Of a stretch of DNA of 61,177 nt, positions 51,594-60,071 are shown piece after piece. The stretch is from NCBI GenBank assembly GCA_003248805.1, contig QFQY01000024.1, positions 1 through 61,177 of the forward strand, read 5' to 3'. The notes beneath the pieces were generated by a model, which was given only the letters and a program-made list of their open reading frames with translations, was not told the DNA's origin and ran no database searches. The translations under genes and the position numbers were made by a program. Source of the DNA: Chelatococcus sp. (GTDB lineage Bacteria > Pseudomonadota > Alphaproteobacteria > Rhizobiales > Beijerinckiaceae). Within the stretch, counting starts at the first letter, position 1. The number at the start of each line of letters is the position of its first letter.

Positions 51594-52967
51594 TCAGAAG
51601 AGACGCAGGACCGCCTGCTCGCTCTGGTTCGAGAGCGAGAGCGCCGTCTGCGAGAGCTGCTGACGGGTCTGCAGCGCGAGCAGGTTGGCGGCTTCCGCGT
51701 TGGCGTCGACGTTCACCAGGTTCGAGGCACCGGTGCTGAGCACGTCGGCCATGTCCTTGGTGAAGTCCTGACGGGTCTGCGCGACCGAGAGGTTCGCGCC
51801 GAAGGTCGAGGACAGCGACTTCAGCGAGGTCAGCGCGCCGGTAAGCGCCTTGGTCGCAGACTCGAGGTCGGAGTCGTTCTGGAAGTTGACCTGGCCGGCG
51901 AGGGTGGTGTTGCCGGCCTTGACGATGCCGAGGTTGTCGGAGGTGACGTCCGAGCCCTGGATGTCGAGCTTGGTCTGGTTCTTGCCGGCCTTCTCGTTGA
52001 ACTGGATCGAGAGACGATCGCCCTTCAGCAGGTTGATGCCGTTGAAGCTGGCGTCCTTGGCGAGGTCGTCGATCTTGCTGCGCAGGTCGTTGTACTGGTC
52101 GATCAGGTTCGAACGCACCGCCGAGGTAACGCTCTGACCCTTGATGGCGCCGCCGGCCGTGGCGTCGGCCGCCAGGAAGCCGATGGCGGTGTTGTTCGTG
52201 CCGGTGCCGGCAGCGGTCACGGCGGCGGCGTTGGCCGTGTCGATTTCGGCAGTGGTCGGCGAGCCGGCGACCGCAGCGGTCACGGCGGTGGCGGCGAAAC
52301 CGAACTGGACATCGTCCGAACCGGTGCCCTTGACGTTGAGCTGGCCCTTCTCGTCGACGAACGCCGTGGCGATCCCCGACTTGTTGATCTCGTTGACGAC
52401 GTCGCGGACCGTGGAGGTCTTGGCGTCGAACGAGGCCGTGTAGGTCGTCGAGCCGGCCTTGATCGAGATCGCGGCGCGGACACCGTCGGCGTCGTCGGCG
52501 ATGCCGAGGTTACCGGCGTAGGTCGCGGTGGCGGTGTCGGCCGTCGCGCCGTTGTCGTCGACGAGCTTCTTGTCGAGGGCGACGTCCTTCAGGCTCTTCG
52601 AGGTCGCGACCTGCTCGGTCGCGGTGGAGAGAGCCGTGCCGGCCTTGGTCGGGCGGTTCTGAGCGGCGTCCGACTGGGCCTGCTTGATGGTCGACTGGAG
52701 CGAATTCACCAGCTTGGTGATGCCGTCGATGCCCTTGGAAGCGGCCTGGACGGTCTGAATGCCGTTCGAGATACCGTCCAGCAGGCCCGTGAGCTGGCTG
52801 GAACGCTGGTCGAGCGAAGCGGCGGTGAAGTAGTTGACGGGGTTGTCGACCGCGCTGTTGACCTTCTTGCCGGTCGCCAGCTTGAACTGGGAAGCCTGAG
52901 CCTGGACGGTGGTCGACTGGAGCGACGAGAGCGCGGAGCGAACGCCCGAAGAGATGGAGACGGCCAT
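51594..52967 (-). CDS. Flagellin (first copy)
   Basis: A 457-residue flagellin with the usual ends: SSGVRSALSSLQSTTVQAQA, VNSAVDNPVNYFTAASLDQR and, at the C-terminus, FTKDMADVLSTGASNLVNVD and QQLSQTALSLSNQSEQAVL. The middle (residues about 140-270) is alanine/threonine-rich with a short conserved unit GIATAFVDEKGQLNVKG shared with the paralogue. A sigma-54-like element lies at 53075-53092 and a strong terminator at 51513-51541, so it is likely a single-gene transcript. The AAGG ribosome site is 10 bases before the ATG. Confidence 0.95.
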   Translation of the reverse strand: MAVSISSGVRSALSSLQSTTVQAQASQFKLATGKKVNSAVDNPVNYFTAASLDQRSSQLTGLLDGISNGIQTVQAASKGIDGITKLVNSLQSTIKQAQSDAAQNRPTKAGTALSTATEQVATSKSLKDVALDKKLVDDNGATADTATATYAGNLGIADDADGVRAAISIKAGSTTYTASFDAKTSTVRDVVNEINKSGIATAFVDEKGQLNVKGTGSDDVQFGFAATAVTAAVAGSPTTAEIDTANAAAVTAAGTGTNNTAIGFLAADATAGGAIKGQSVTSAVRSNLIDQYNDLRSKIDDLAKDASFNGINLLKGDRLSIQFNEKAGKNQTKLDIQGSDVTSDNLGIVKAGNTTLAGQVNFQNDSDLESATKALTGALTSLKSLSSTFGANLSVAQTRQDFTKDMADVLSTGASNLVNVDANAEAANLLALQTRQQLSQTALSLSNQSEQAVLRLF

Positions 52968-53074
52968 TTCTGTTTACCTTCTGGTAGGGAGCCTTCTGGC
53001 GCCACAGCCGTCCTGGCCGTGACCTCGCGACACTCGATCGCCGTCCCGTAACAACTGGTAAATTCCGGAGCTCG

Positions 53075-53092
53075 AATGCTCCGAGTCCGCCA
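53075..53092 (-). promoter_or_regulatory. Possible sigma-54 promoter of flagellin 51594-52967
   Basis: On the minus strand TGGCGGACTCGGAGCATT has GG (53091-53090) and GC (53079-53078) separated by ten bases. The -24 half is close to consensus; the -12 half (AGCAT rather than TTGCA) is weaker. Transcription would start near 53066, giving a leader of about 100 bases. Confidence 0.45.
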
Positions 53093-53213
53093 CTCCCCGG
53101 CGGACATGGTTAGGCCGGTGTTAAACCCGCCGCGGACGCCCGCGATCCGAAACGCAAGACGCCGCCCGGGATTCGGACGGCGTCGATAAGCGGCGGGGAG
53201 GAAGGGCAGGGCG

Positions 53214-53669
53214 TCAGGCCGAGCGCTCGACCTGGTGCGGTGGCTCGCCTTCCTTCTCCCGGGCTCGCTCCGTCAATTCGCGCGAATAGGCGCGCAGCTT
53301 CAGGAGGGCCTCGTCGGGCAACTGCGAGATGGTCTGGCCCGTGTCGAGATCCTTCTTCTGCACGATCACGGCGCGGGTCTTGGAATCGATCAGGATCTTC
53401 GTCTCGACCGTCTCGTCGTAATTCCTGGCGGCCTGGCGCGTGAAGAACTGGTTGGCCTGCTTGCGCTGTTCTCCATCGGCCCGCGCGCGCTCGTCGCGCT
53501 GCCGGGCGCGAACATCGACCTTCACGGCATCGCCTGCTCCGGCCGACTGGACCGTCTTCTCGGGAGGCAGTTCGACCGCCACGCTGTCGCGCGGGGCGAT
53601 CACGTCCGAGCGGGTGACGACGGGCGCGCCCGCCGTGGGCAGGGTCCTGGAGGGGGTTCCAAAGTCCAT
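53214..53669 (-). CDS. FlaG-like flagellar protein
   Basis: A 151-residue protein. The N-terminal 75 residues are polar and low complexity. The C-terminal half has a basic/acidic linker and the strand pattern KILIDSKTRAVIVQKKDLDT followed by GQTISQLPDEALLKLRAY, which matches the FlaG-domain theme (D-x-x-T-G-x-x-I-x-Q-I-P-x-E). FlaG proteins influence filament length in other bacteria. The ATG at 53669 has AAGGGAG upstream. It sits between the flgI operon and the flagellins on the same strand. The assignment is by motif, without overall similarity that I can verify. Confidence 0.65.
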   Translation of the reverse strand: MDFGTPSRTLPTAGAPVVTRSDVIAPRDSVAVELPPEKTVQSAGAGDAVKVDVRARQRDERARADGEQRKQANQFFTRQAARNYDETVETKILIDSKTRAVIVQKKDLDTGQTISQLPDEALLKLRAYSRELTERAREKEGEPPHQVERSA

Positions 53670-53829
53670 CGTTCACTCCCTTCTGGAGCAGCCGCGCCGC
53701 CCGGCGAGCCGATGCGGCAAAGCCGACACGCGCGATCGTCGCCCATGCCGGTCCGTGAACGATGCCGGAAATTATTGAATCTGACGTAAGGGAATTAGGT
53801 AAATATTGATGGTTACGGGCGCAGCCGCC

Positions 53830-54318
53830 TCACAGGCGCCGGGAGACGACCAGGGGGCCGGAGTTCGGCCTGGCGAAGGCCCCGGCCCCGACGGTCGCGG
53901 TCGGGCCGTAGGCGGCCGCGCGCATCGGCCTGTTGGCGTCGGCGGCGAGATCGCGAACGACCGCTTCCGACACCGCGCGCGCCGTCGCCAGCACGAGCTG
54001 GTTGGTCTCGATCAGTCCCTGAAAGGCGAAATGCGCGTCCTTCAGGCGTGCCAGCTGGTCCGGCACGAACCGGGCGAGGGCGACCGCGTTGAGCTTCACC
54101 TGCTCGACGCCGCGCATATAGGTTCCCGCGAGCTCCGTCTTGCGCGGCTCCCGGCCCATGGCTTCGGGCAGGCGCCCGGCCCGCACCAGCTCGGTCTCCT
54201 CGCCGACGAGGTGCGCGAGGCCGCCCAGCGTCTCCAGCACCGTTTCGATCAGTGCTTTCGCCTCGGCCGCGCTGGCGATGCGCGGCCGTTCGTCGACCAC
54301 GTGCCTAGCCAGCGACAT
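53830..54318 (-). CDS. FlgN-like flagellar protein
   Basis: A 162-residue helical protein. Residues about 20-130 form long amphipathic helices (AKALIETVLETLGGLAHLVG; EETELVRAGRLPEAMGREPR; FAFQGLIETNQLVLATARAV), the arrangement seen in FlgN-type chaperones for FlgK and FlgL. The C-terminal 30 residues are low complexity. It overlaps the flgJ 3' end by 14 bp and has GGGAG upstream of the ATG at 54318. I call it FlgN-like from helix pattern and gene position, because sequence conservation in this family is low. Confidence 0.65.
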   Translation of the reverse strand: MSLARHVVDERPRIASAAEAKALIETVLETLGGLAHLVGEETELVRAGRLPEAMGREPRKTELAGTYMRGVEQVKLNAVALARFVPDQLARLKDAHFAFQGLIETNQLVLATARAVSEAVVRDLAADANRPMRAAAYGPTATVGAGAFARPNSGPLVVSRRL

Positions 54319-54691
54319 TCGTCGCTCCCGCGATCGCCGCCCCCTTGGCCGCGGTCCTGGCCGCAGCCTGCTCCTGGAGGCTGATGAGGTCGCGCATGAT
54401 CTGGTCGGACAGGCCGACGCCGCCGGCCTTCTGGATCTGCTTGGCGTATTCCTGGGAGAGCTGCGAGCGCCAGATGTCGCCGCCGGTGCCGTTTTCGCCG
54501 AGCGGCCCCTCGGTGCCCTCGGTCTTGGTCAGGCGCTCCGTCATCTGCTCGAGGAACATCGTCTCGAAGTCGTCGGCCTGCTTCTTGGCCTTGGCCTTGG
54601 CGGGGTCGAGCGCGTTGGCCACGCCGTTGACGACGCTGCCGGCGACGCCGAGCGCGAGCTTGGCGGCGGGGATGGCGAGGGCTGGGTTCAT
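54305..54691 (-). CDS. flgJ: Rod-binding protein (FlgJ N-terminal type)
   Basis: A 128-residue protein with the rod-binding domain: AKKQADDFETMFLEQMTERL, then GGDIWRSQLSQEYAKQIQKA and GVGLSDQIMRDLISLQEQAA. It lacks the C-terminal muramidase half of enterobacterial FlgJ, as is usual in alphaproteobacteria, so another lytic enzyme must open the wall. The ATG at 54691 shares a base with the flgI stop (TGATG), showing coupled translation. Confidence 0.88.
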   Translation of the reverse strand: MNPALAIPAAKLALGVAGSVVNGVANALDPAKAKAKKQADDFETMFLEQMTERLTKTEGTEGPLGENGTGGDIWRSQLSQEYAKQIQKAGGVGLSDQIMRDLISLQEQAAARTAAKGAAIAGATNVAG

Positions 54692-55824
54692 CACATCACC
54701 TCGATTTCGGCCTGGAGGGCGCCGGCCGCCTTGATGGCCTGGAGGATGGAGATCATGTCGCGGGGGCCGATGCCGAGGGCATTGAGACCGTCCACGAGTT
54801 CGGCGAGGGACACGCTCTCGCGGACGAGCGCGAGCTTGTTGCGGCCTTCGGTGTCGACCTTCACGCTGGTGCGCGGCGTGACCACCGTCTCCCCCCGCGA
54901 AAAGGCCTCGGGCTGGCTGACCTGGGGATCCTCGGTGATCGTGACGGTCAGGTTGCCCTGGGCGACGGCGACGGTGGAGACGCGCACGTCCTTGCCCATG
55001 ACGATGATGCCGGAGCGCTCGTCGATGACGATGCGGGCGAGTTGGTCGGGCTCGATGCGCAGCTGCTCGACGTCGGTGAGCAGCTTGATCATGTTGCCCT
55101 GGTAGCGCGCGGGGATCTGCAGCACGACCGTGGAGGGGTCGGTCGGCTCGGCCGTGTCGCCGCCGAGGAAGTCGTTGATCGCGGCGGCCATGCGCCGCGC
55201 CGTGGTCAGGTCCGGATTGCGCAGGGACAGGCGCAGCGTCTTGAGCTTGTTCAGCGCGAAGTCGATCTCGCGCTCGACGACGGCGCCGTTGGCGATGCGG
55301 CCCACGGTCGGCACGCCGCGGGTGATCTTGCTGGCCTCGCCCTCGGCCGAGAAGCCGGAGATCGCCACCGGCCCCTGCGAGACGGCGTAGACCTCGCCAT
55401 CGGCGCCGAGCAGCGGGGTGACCAGCAGCGTGCCGCCCTGCAGAGACTTGGCGTCGCCGAGCGCCGAGACGGAGACGTCGAGCCGCGTGCCCTGCGTCGC
55501 GAAGGGCGGCAGGTTCGCGGTCACCATCACCGCCGCGACGTTGGCGGTGCGCATGTTGGCGCCGCGCGTGTTGACGCCGAGCCGCTCCAGCATCGCCTGC
55601 AGCGACTGCTTGGTGAAAGGCGCGTTGTTGAGGGTGTCGCCCGTGCCGTTGAGGCCGACCACGATGCCGTAGCCGAGGATCTGGTTGGAGCGCACGCCTT
55701 CGACCGAGGCGAGGTCCTTGATCCGCGACAGCGCCTGGGCCGGGCTCGCGGCGCCGGCGAGGCCGAGCGCGATCAGCGCGGCGAGCGGCGTCACCAGGAA
55801 GCGGAGGGCACTCAGGGCTGACAT
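54691..55824 (-). CDS. flgI: Flagellar P-ring protein FlgI
   Basis: A 377-residue protein with a signal peptide (ALRFLVTPLAALIALGLAGA, cleavage near AQAL at about 29-32). The body shows the FlgI markers SRIKDLASVEGVRSNQILGYG and VVGLNGTGDTLNNAPFT, and it ends GIGPRDMISILQAIKAAGAL. It forms the periplasmic ring around the rod. The ATG at 55824 fits the sigma-54 promoter (start near 55854); the longer start at 55845 would leave almost no leader. It heads the flgI-flgJ-flgN-like operon. Confidence 0.95.
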   Translation of the reverse strand: MSALSALRFLVTPLAALIALGLAGAASPAQALSRIKDLASVEGVRSNQILGYGIVVGLNGTGDTLNNAPFTKQSLQAMLERLGVNTRGANMRTANVAAVMVTANLPPFATQGTRLDVSVSALGDAKSLQGGTLLVTPLLGADGEVYAVSQGPVAISGFSAEGEASKITRGVPTVGRIANGAVVEREIDFALNKLKTLRLSLRNPDLTTARRMAAAINDFLGGDTAEPTDPSTVVLQIPARYQGNMIKLLTDVEQLRIEPDQLARIVIDERSGIIVMGKDVRVSTVAVAQGNLTVTITEDPQVSQPEAFSRGETVVTPRTSVKVDTEGRNKLALVRESVSLAELVDGLNALGIGPRDMISILQAIKAAGALQAEIEVM

Positions 55825-55863
55825 GGGGCGCAACGGCTCCGGCAAAGGTTCGGTGCCGATCCC

Positions 55864-55880
55864 CTGCGATCCCCGTGCCA
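55864..55880 (-). promoter_or_regulatory. Sigma-54 promoter of flgI
   Basis: On the minus strand TGGCACGGGGATCGCAG has GG (55879-55878) and GC (55867-55866) with exactly ten bases between, and the -24 TGGCAC is perfect. It lies about 40 bases before the flgI ATG. The palindrome at 55974-55990 is about 103 bp upstream. Confidence 0.75.
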
Positions 55881-55973
55881 GATGCTGCGAAATTGAAAAC
55901 CCTTGTTTGTCAATTGTTTGCAGTTTCGGCCTAGGCTCCGCGGCAGTTCTTCGCCGGGGCCGATGCTGCCGGG

Positions 55974-55990
55974 CCGGCAGTTTCTGCCGG
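55974..55990. promoter_or_regulatory. Palindrome between flgI and fliX (candidate FlbD site)
   Basis: CCGGCAGTTTCTGCCGG is a perfect inverted repeat with 7-bp arms. It is nearly the same as the palindrome upstream of flgE. Related half-sites cluster just upstream (CGGCAGTTCTTCGCCGG near 55940 and CTGCCGGGCCGGCAG near 55966). It could serve both divergent genes. Confidence 0.7.
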
Positions 55991-56053
55991 GTGTTTTACG
56001 GGTTGTTAACCATGGCGGGCCGAGGGTCGGGCCGTCATCTCCGCGAGGCCGCC

Positions 56054-56464
56054 ATGATCCGGATCGACCAGCGCGCGCCCGTCACCGGCACCGGCACGTC
56101 CGGTTCCGCGAGACGTTCCGGCGGCGCATCCTTCTCGCTCCCCAGCCAATCCGGCGCGAGCGCCGCGCGCGGTGGCGCGGGCGTCGCCGCGGCCGGGCCG
56201 CTCGACATGCTGCTCGCCGTGCAGGCGGAGGAGGAGCCTCAGGAGCGCAAGCGACGGCAGGCCAAGCGCGGCCACGACCTTCTCGACGGCCTCGACGCCC
56301 TCAAGGCGGCGCTGCTCGCCGGCCGGGTGGCGCCGGCGCAGCTCGAGCAGCTGAAGCTGTCCCTCGCGTCGCGGCGCGAGACGACCGACGATCCGCGCCT
56401 CGACGAGGTGCTGGCCCATATCGAGCTGCGCGCGGCGGTGGAGCTGGCGAAGCTCGGGCGCTGA
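56054..56464 (+). CDS. fliX: Flagellar assembly regulator FliX
   Basis: A 136-residue protein. The N-terminus MIRIDQRAPVTGTGTSGSAR and the C-terminal helical block (LLDGLDALKAALLAGRVAPA; ELAKLGR at the end) match FliX. In Caulobacter FliX couples early flagellar assembly to the sigma-54 activator FlbD. The ATG at 56054 has GAGG six bases upstream; an upstream in-frame ATG at 56012 is less likely. It is divergent from flgI with the palindrome cluster between them. No FlbD gene is in the window. Confidence 0.88.
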   Translation: MIRIDQRAPVTGTGTSGSARRSGGASFSLPSQSGASAARGGAGVAAAGPLDMLLAVQAEEEPQERKRRQAKRGHDLLDGLDALKAALLAGRVAPAQLEQLKLSLASRRETTDDPRLDEVLAHIELRAAVELAKLGR

Positions 56465-56512
56465 GCGTCACCCCCGGGCGAGGGGGCGACGCTGGGGACG
56501 CGCGTGGCCTCG

Positions 56513-57700
56513 CTACTGCAGCTTCGTTTGCGCTAGCTCGGCGCAGCCGTTCGGCGGGCGGACGCCGCGGAAGCGCGCATCCATCCAGGAGACGGCGGCA
56601 TCGGCGCTGTCACGGGCTGCGGGAAGATGCCCGACACCTTGCAGCGCATCGAATTGCACGGCGCTTCCGGCGCGGCAGAGCTTCAGAGCAAAATCGCGCG
56701 TGACCTGCGGCCGGACGAGCGTGTCGCTCGTGCCCTGAGCGATGAAGACGGGAACGTTGCGCGGCAGGAGGCCGGGCGTGTTGCGGTCGAGCAGCGAACG
56801 CCAGGGCGGCAGCGAGCCGAAATCGTCGTCGACGAGGAATTGGCGTTCCAGCGCCCTGGTGGGTCCGAGCCGGCGCAGGATATCCGTGAGGCTTTCGATG
56901 CAGACCGCAGCGAGGTCGTCGACGATCGGAACGGCCTCGGGGCGAACGATGCGCGCCATCGGAGCTCCATAGACGCGCGACCACGACCAGAGCGTCATGG
57001 CGGTGAGATTGCGGCCGCCATCGGTGTCGATGTCGTCGGAGAGCAGGGTCGCGAGCTCGGTCGCCGGGGCCGCGGCGGCCACGCCGACGAGCTCGAGCTC
57101 GGGGGCCACGCGCTTCGCGAGAATACCGGTGAAGAGAGCGGCGTGTCCTCCCTGCGAGTGGCCCCAGACGGCGAAGCGACGGCCGGCTCCCGCGTTCGGC
57201 AGGGCCTGCGCCGCCCGCACCGAATCGAGGACGGCGCGGGCCTCGCTCGCGCCGACCAGATAGGGATGCGGCCCGGGAGCCCCGAGGCCGGCATAGTCCG
57301 TGGCGGCGACGATGTAGCCCTTCGCCAGCATGTCGCGCAGGCCCTGGATCGTCTGGAAGATGGTGCCGTCGCGCGAGGGAGCGCATTGCGGCTCGACGCC
57401 GGTCGTCGGATGCGCCCAGGCGACGATGGGGCGCCCGCCGGGGGGAGCGGAGCCCGCAGGCACGATCGCCACGCCCGATACGGCGATGGGTTTTCCATCG
57501 AGACCCAAGGAACGATAGACCATGCGGTAAGCGGTCGCCCCATCGGGCGTTCCATTCATAACCTCGGTTCGTATCAGCGTGCCGGGCCGGCCGCCTGCGA
57601 TTTCATCGGGCGGCGGATCGTAAAAGCCGAATTGCGCCCTGGCCGGTTCGGCGAGGGCTGTCGCGGCGAACGACAGGAGGAGGGCGAAGACGAGCCGCAT
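56513..57700 (-). CDS. Exported secretory-lipase-type hydrolase
   Basis: A 395-residue alpha/beta hydrolase with a signal peptide (MRLVFALLLSFAATALAEPA, cleavage near ARAQ). Catalytic elements are the nucleophile elbow VWGHSQGGHAAL, an acid in AQGTSDTLVRPQ and a His in GVGHLPAAR. The TDYAGLGAPGPHPYL block is typical of the secretory lipase (LIP) family, known from fungi and many bacteria. It likely hydrolyses esters in the periplasm or medium. Three cysteines might form disulfides. It follows the dioxygenase-like cupin gene on the same strand with a 130-bp gap. Confidence 0.88.
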   Translation of the reverse strand: MRLVFALLLSFAATALAEPARAQFGFYDPPPDEIAGGRPGTLIRTEVMNGTPDGATAYRMVYRSLGLDGKPIAVSGVAIVPAGSAPPGGRPIVAWAHPTTGVEPQCAPSRDGTIFQTIQGLRDMLAKGYIVAATDYAGLGAPGPHPYLVGASEARAVLDSVRAAQALPNAGAGRRFAVWGHSQGGHAALFTGILAKRVAPELELVGVAAAAPATELATLLSDDIDTDGGRNLTAMTLWSWSRVYGAPMARIVRPEAVPIVDDLAAVCIESLTDILRRLGPTRALERQFLVDDDFGSLPPWRSLLDRNTPGLLPRNVPVFIAQGTSDTLVRPQVTRDFALKLCRAGSAVQFDALQGVGHLPAARDSADAAVSWMDARFRGVRPPNGCAELAQTKLQ

Positions 57701-57830
57701 GGACGATTCCCGGAGGTTCGCGCACAGAGCGCCGGGCCCCCTCGATAGCCGCGAGGTGGTTTAGAAATCGCCACCGTGCCGGACGGTTTCGCCCCCGATC
57801 CGGCGTTTACTCTGCCGGGCGGCGGCTGCG

Positions 57831-58376
57831 CTACCGCACGAACTGCTCGACATACTCCGCGCCGAGGCCGTTGGCGGCATAATGGGCGCGGCATTTCTCC
57901 AGCCGGGTGAAGACGTCGTCATAGCCCAGGCACTTGCCGTCCGGATCGACATAGATCATCGCCCCGTTCACCTGGAACATGGTGATCATCTCCTCGACAT
58001 CGGGGTCGACAACCAGCGTGTGCGTCTCGCCCGGCGCCTCGTAGACATAGGCGCCCTCGGTGGCGACCCAGTCGTGTTCCAGATAGCGCCACTTGCCCTT
58101 CAGCACGTAGCCATGGACCGGCAGCGGATGGCGATGGCGCGAGAGCACGCCGGCCTTGCGGACCTTGAGCAGGTTCATCCAGTAGCCGCGCGTGACGCAG
58201 AACAGCAGCGGCCTGAACCAGACATTGTCGTCGACCGGCACCCAGACCCGGTCGTCCTCGGGGATGACGTTCGGGACCACGAGCTCCGGCGGGGAGTGCT
58301 TCGGCTGCGGGTGGCGATAGGGCGTCCAGCGCTCTTCCGTCGTCGCCTCGACCGGCATCGGATTGGGGGCGTTCAT
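57831..58376 (-). CDS. Cupin of the 2,4'-dihydroxyacetophenone dioxygenase type
   Basis: A 181-residue cupin. Metal-ligand candidates are His in SRHRHPLPVHGYVLKG and His in YEAPGETHTLVVDPD. The arrangement and length match the family annotated as 2,4'-dihydroxyacetophenone dioxygenase or acetylacetone-cleaving enzyme, iron dioxygenases that cut C-C bonds of diketones or aryl ketones. The actual substrate is not predictable. It is 121 bp downstream of an SDR gene on the same strand, which suggests a small catabolic unit together with the lipase. Confidence 0.85.
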   Translation of the reverse strand: MNAPNPMPVEATTEERWTPYRHPQPKHSPPELVVPNVIPEDDRVWVPVDDNVWFRPLLFCVTRGYWMNLLKVRKAGVLSRHRHPLPVHGYVLKGKWRYLEHDWVATEGAYVYEAPGETHTLVVDPDVEEMITMFQVNGAMIYVDPDGKCLGYDDVFTRLEKCRAHYAANGLGAEYVEQFVR

Positions 58377-58497
58377 TGCTGTTTCTCCCTGTCTGGTTTT
58401 GTCGCATCGGCCGGTCTTCCGGCTCGTGATTCCGGTTCAATCTCTTCGCATGTCGATTCCGCCGGCCCGGACAAGCCGTTGGCCGGGAATCGCTTTG

Positions 58498-59217
58498 TCA
58501 GACCGCGAGATAGCCGCCGTCCACCGGCAGGATCGTGCCGGTGACGAAGCGTGCCGCGTCCGAGAGCAGGAAGAGCACCGCACCCGCCACGTCGGCGGGC
58601 TCGCCCCAGCGGTTCATCGGCGTGCGCGCGAGGATCGGCGCCGAGCGCGCCGCGTCCTCGACCAGCGGCCGTGTCAGCTCCGTCGCGATCCAGCCCGGCG
58701 CGACCGCGTTCACGCGGATGCCGTCCGGCGCCCAGGCGGCCGCCAGCGACTTGGTGAGCTGCCCGACGCCGCCCTTGGAGGCGGCATAGCCCGGCGCGAA
58801 GGGCGAGCCCTGGAAGGTCAGCATGGACGCGGTGTTGACGACCGCGCCGCCTGCGGCCGCGAGCCTGTCCTTCGCCGCGAGGCACATGCGCATCGTGCCG
58901 GTGAGATTGACCTCGACGGTGAGGCGGAAGGCCTCGATCTCGAATTCCTTGCCGCCGCGCTGGATCATGCCCGCGCAGTTCACCAGGGCGTCAATGCGCG
59001 GGTAGGGCGCGACCGCCGCCGCGACGTCGGCATCGCTCGTGACGTCGAGCCTCGCGTAACGGATCGCCGGGTGAGGCGCGGCCTCCGCCACCTCCGCCTC
59101 GGTCAGGCCGGTTGCGAGGACCTCGTAGCCGGCCTCGGCGAGCGCGAGCGCGATGCCTGCGCCGATGCCGCGCGTGCCGCCGGTCACGAGAGCGAATTTG
59201 GGGGAGGGCGTCGTCAT
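58498..59217 (-). CDS. SDR-family oxidoreductase
   Basis: A 239-residue classical short-chain dehydrogenase/reductase. The cofactor loop is VTGGTRGIGAGIALAL, followed by LVNCAG, a catalytic Ser in NTASM and the YAASKG Tyr-x3-Lys motif, then VNAVAPGWIATEL. All catalytic residues are present. The substrate is unknown. The ATG at 59217 begins right before the Rossmann strand, and the larger open frame upstream is antisense noise. The gene is upstream of the dioxygenase-like cupin on the same strand. Confidence 0.92.
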   Translation of the reverse strand: MTTPSPKFALVTGGTRGIGAGIALALAEAGYEVLATGLTEAEVAEAAPHPAIRYARLDVTSDADVAAAVAPYPRIDALVNCAGMIQRGGKEFEIEAFRLTVEVNLTGTMRMCLAAKDRLAAAGGAVVNTASMLTFQGSPFAPGYAASKGGVGQLTKSLAAAWAPDGIRVNAVAPGWIATELTRPLVEDAARSAPILARTPMNRWGEPADVAGAVLFLLSDAARFVTGTILPVDGGYLAV

Positions 59218-59270
59218 GGCGCGAAGGCTAGACCGCCTCTTCCGTTCCGGAAAGGGGATGTGCCCCCCAA

Positions 59271-60071
59271 TTACTGCAGGGTGTATTTCAGCCGAAGCAT
59301 GGCCGTGCCCTTGGTCTCGAAATCGCTGGCGACGAGCGGCACGCGCCGCGACAGGTCGATGTCGAAGCTGGTCTCCCAGGGCAAATCGGCCATGGCCGAC
59401 AGATCCGCGGAGAGCTTCAGCGTGGGGGTGATGCTGGAATGCCAGCCGTCGCCCGCGACGAAGACGTAGTTGCCGTCGAGCCCGAGCTGCGGCGTCAGCG
59501 TCAGATGCGGGAGGAGGCGATAGCGATAGCCGAGCAGCATCTTGCCGGTCTGCTCGGGATTGCCGGCGAGGCTGCCGCTGCCCCCGGTCGAGAGGCGCCA
59601 GATCACGTCGGAGCCTTCGTCGGACAGCGGTTGTGACGCCTGCCACCCGATGCGCGCATCGCCGCCCGGGCCGTCGCCTTCCGGCCGGACGAGCGTCGTC
59701 GAGAGCGAGAAGGTCTCCGCGCCGAACCTGAAGCCGACCGAGCGCTCCGGCACGGGCCCGCGAACGTCGCCGCGAGCCTGGAAGCCCTTGCGGATGACGT
59801 CGACCGGAATGGGCCGGCGCGCCTGCACATGCAGGTTGGCCTCGGCGTTCTGCCGGCCGATCGCGCCGAGATCGGGCTGAAACAGCAGCGGCTCGGCACT
59901 GGTCTCGCCGGCCGACGGGGGCGCGGTCTCGTCGAGCGGCTCGGCCAATGTCGGGCGCGGCATGGGGAAGGGCGTGTCCGTCTGGAAGGTCTCGGCGGCG
60001 GCGGGGGGCGTGGCCGCCCACAGCAGCGCGGTGCCCGTCGCGAGGCACGAAATCAACTGGCGATGAAGCAA
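59271..60071 (-). CDS. Exported beta-strand-rich protein, possible outer-membrane protein
   Basis: A 266-residue protein that I do not recognise. From a TTG at 60071 with CCGGAGA upstream it has a signal-like N-terminus (ISCLATGTALLWAATPPAAA). After a proline-rich linker the body has alternating strands (SVGFRFGAETFSLSTTLVRP; LLGYRYRLLPHLTLTPQLGL; SFDIDLSRRVPLVASDFETK) and ends in the aromatic/hydrophobic MLRLKYTLQ, suggestive of a small beta-barrel. A longer frame to 60239 exists but covers no signal peptide. It lies upstream of the SDR gene, same strand, 53 bp away. It is divergent from icd. Confidence 0.7.
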   Translation of the reverse strand: MLHRQLISCLATGTALLWAATPPAAAETFQTDTPFPMPRPTLAEPLDETAPPSAGETSAEPLLFQPDLGAIGRQNAEANLHVQARRPIPVDVIRKGFQARGDVRGPVPERSVGFRFGAETFSLSTTLVRPEGDGPGGDARIGWQASQPLSDEGSDVIWRLSTGGSGSLAGNPEQTGKMLLGYRYRLLPHLTLTPQLGLDGNYVFVAGDGWHSSITPTLKLSADLSAMADLPWETSFDIDLSRRVPLVASDFETKGTAMLRLKYTLQ

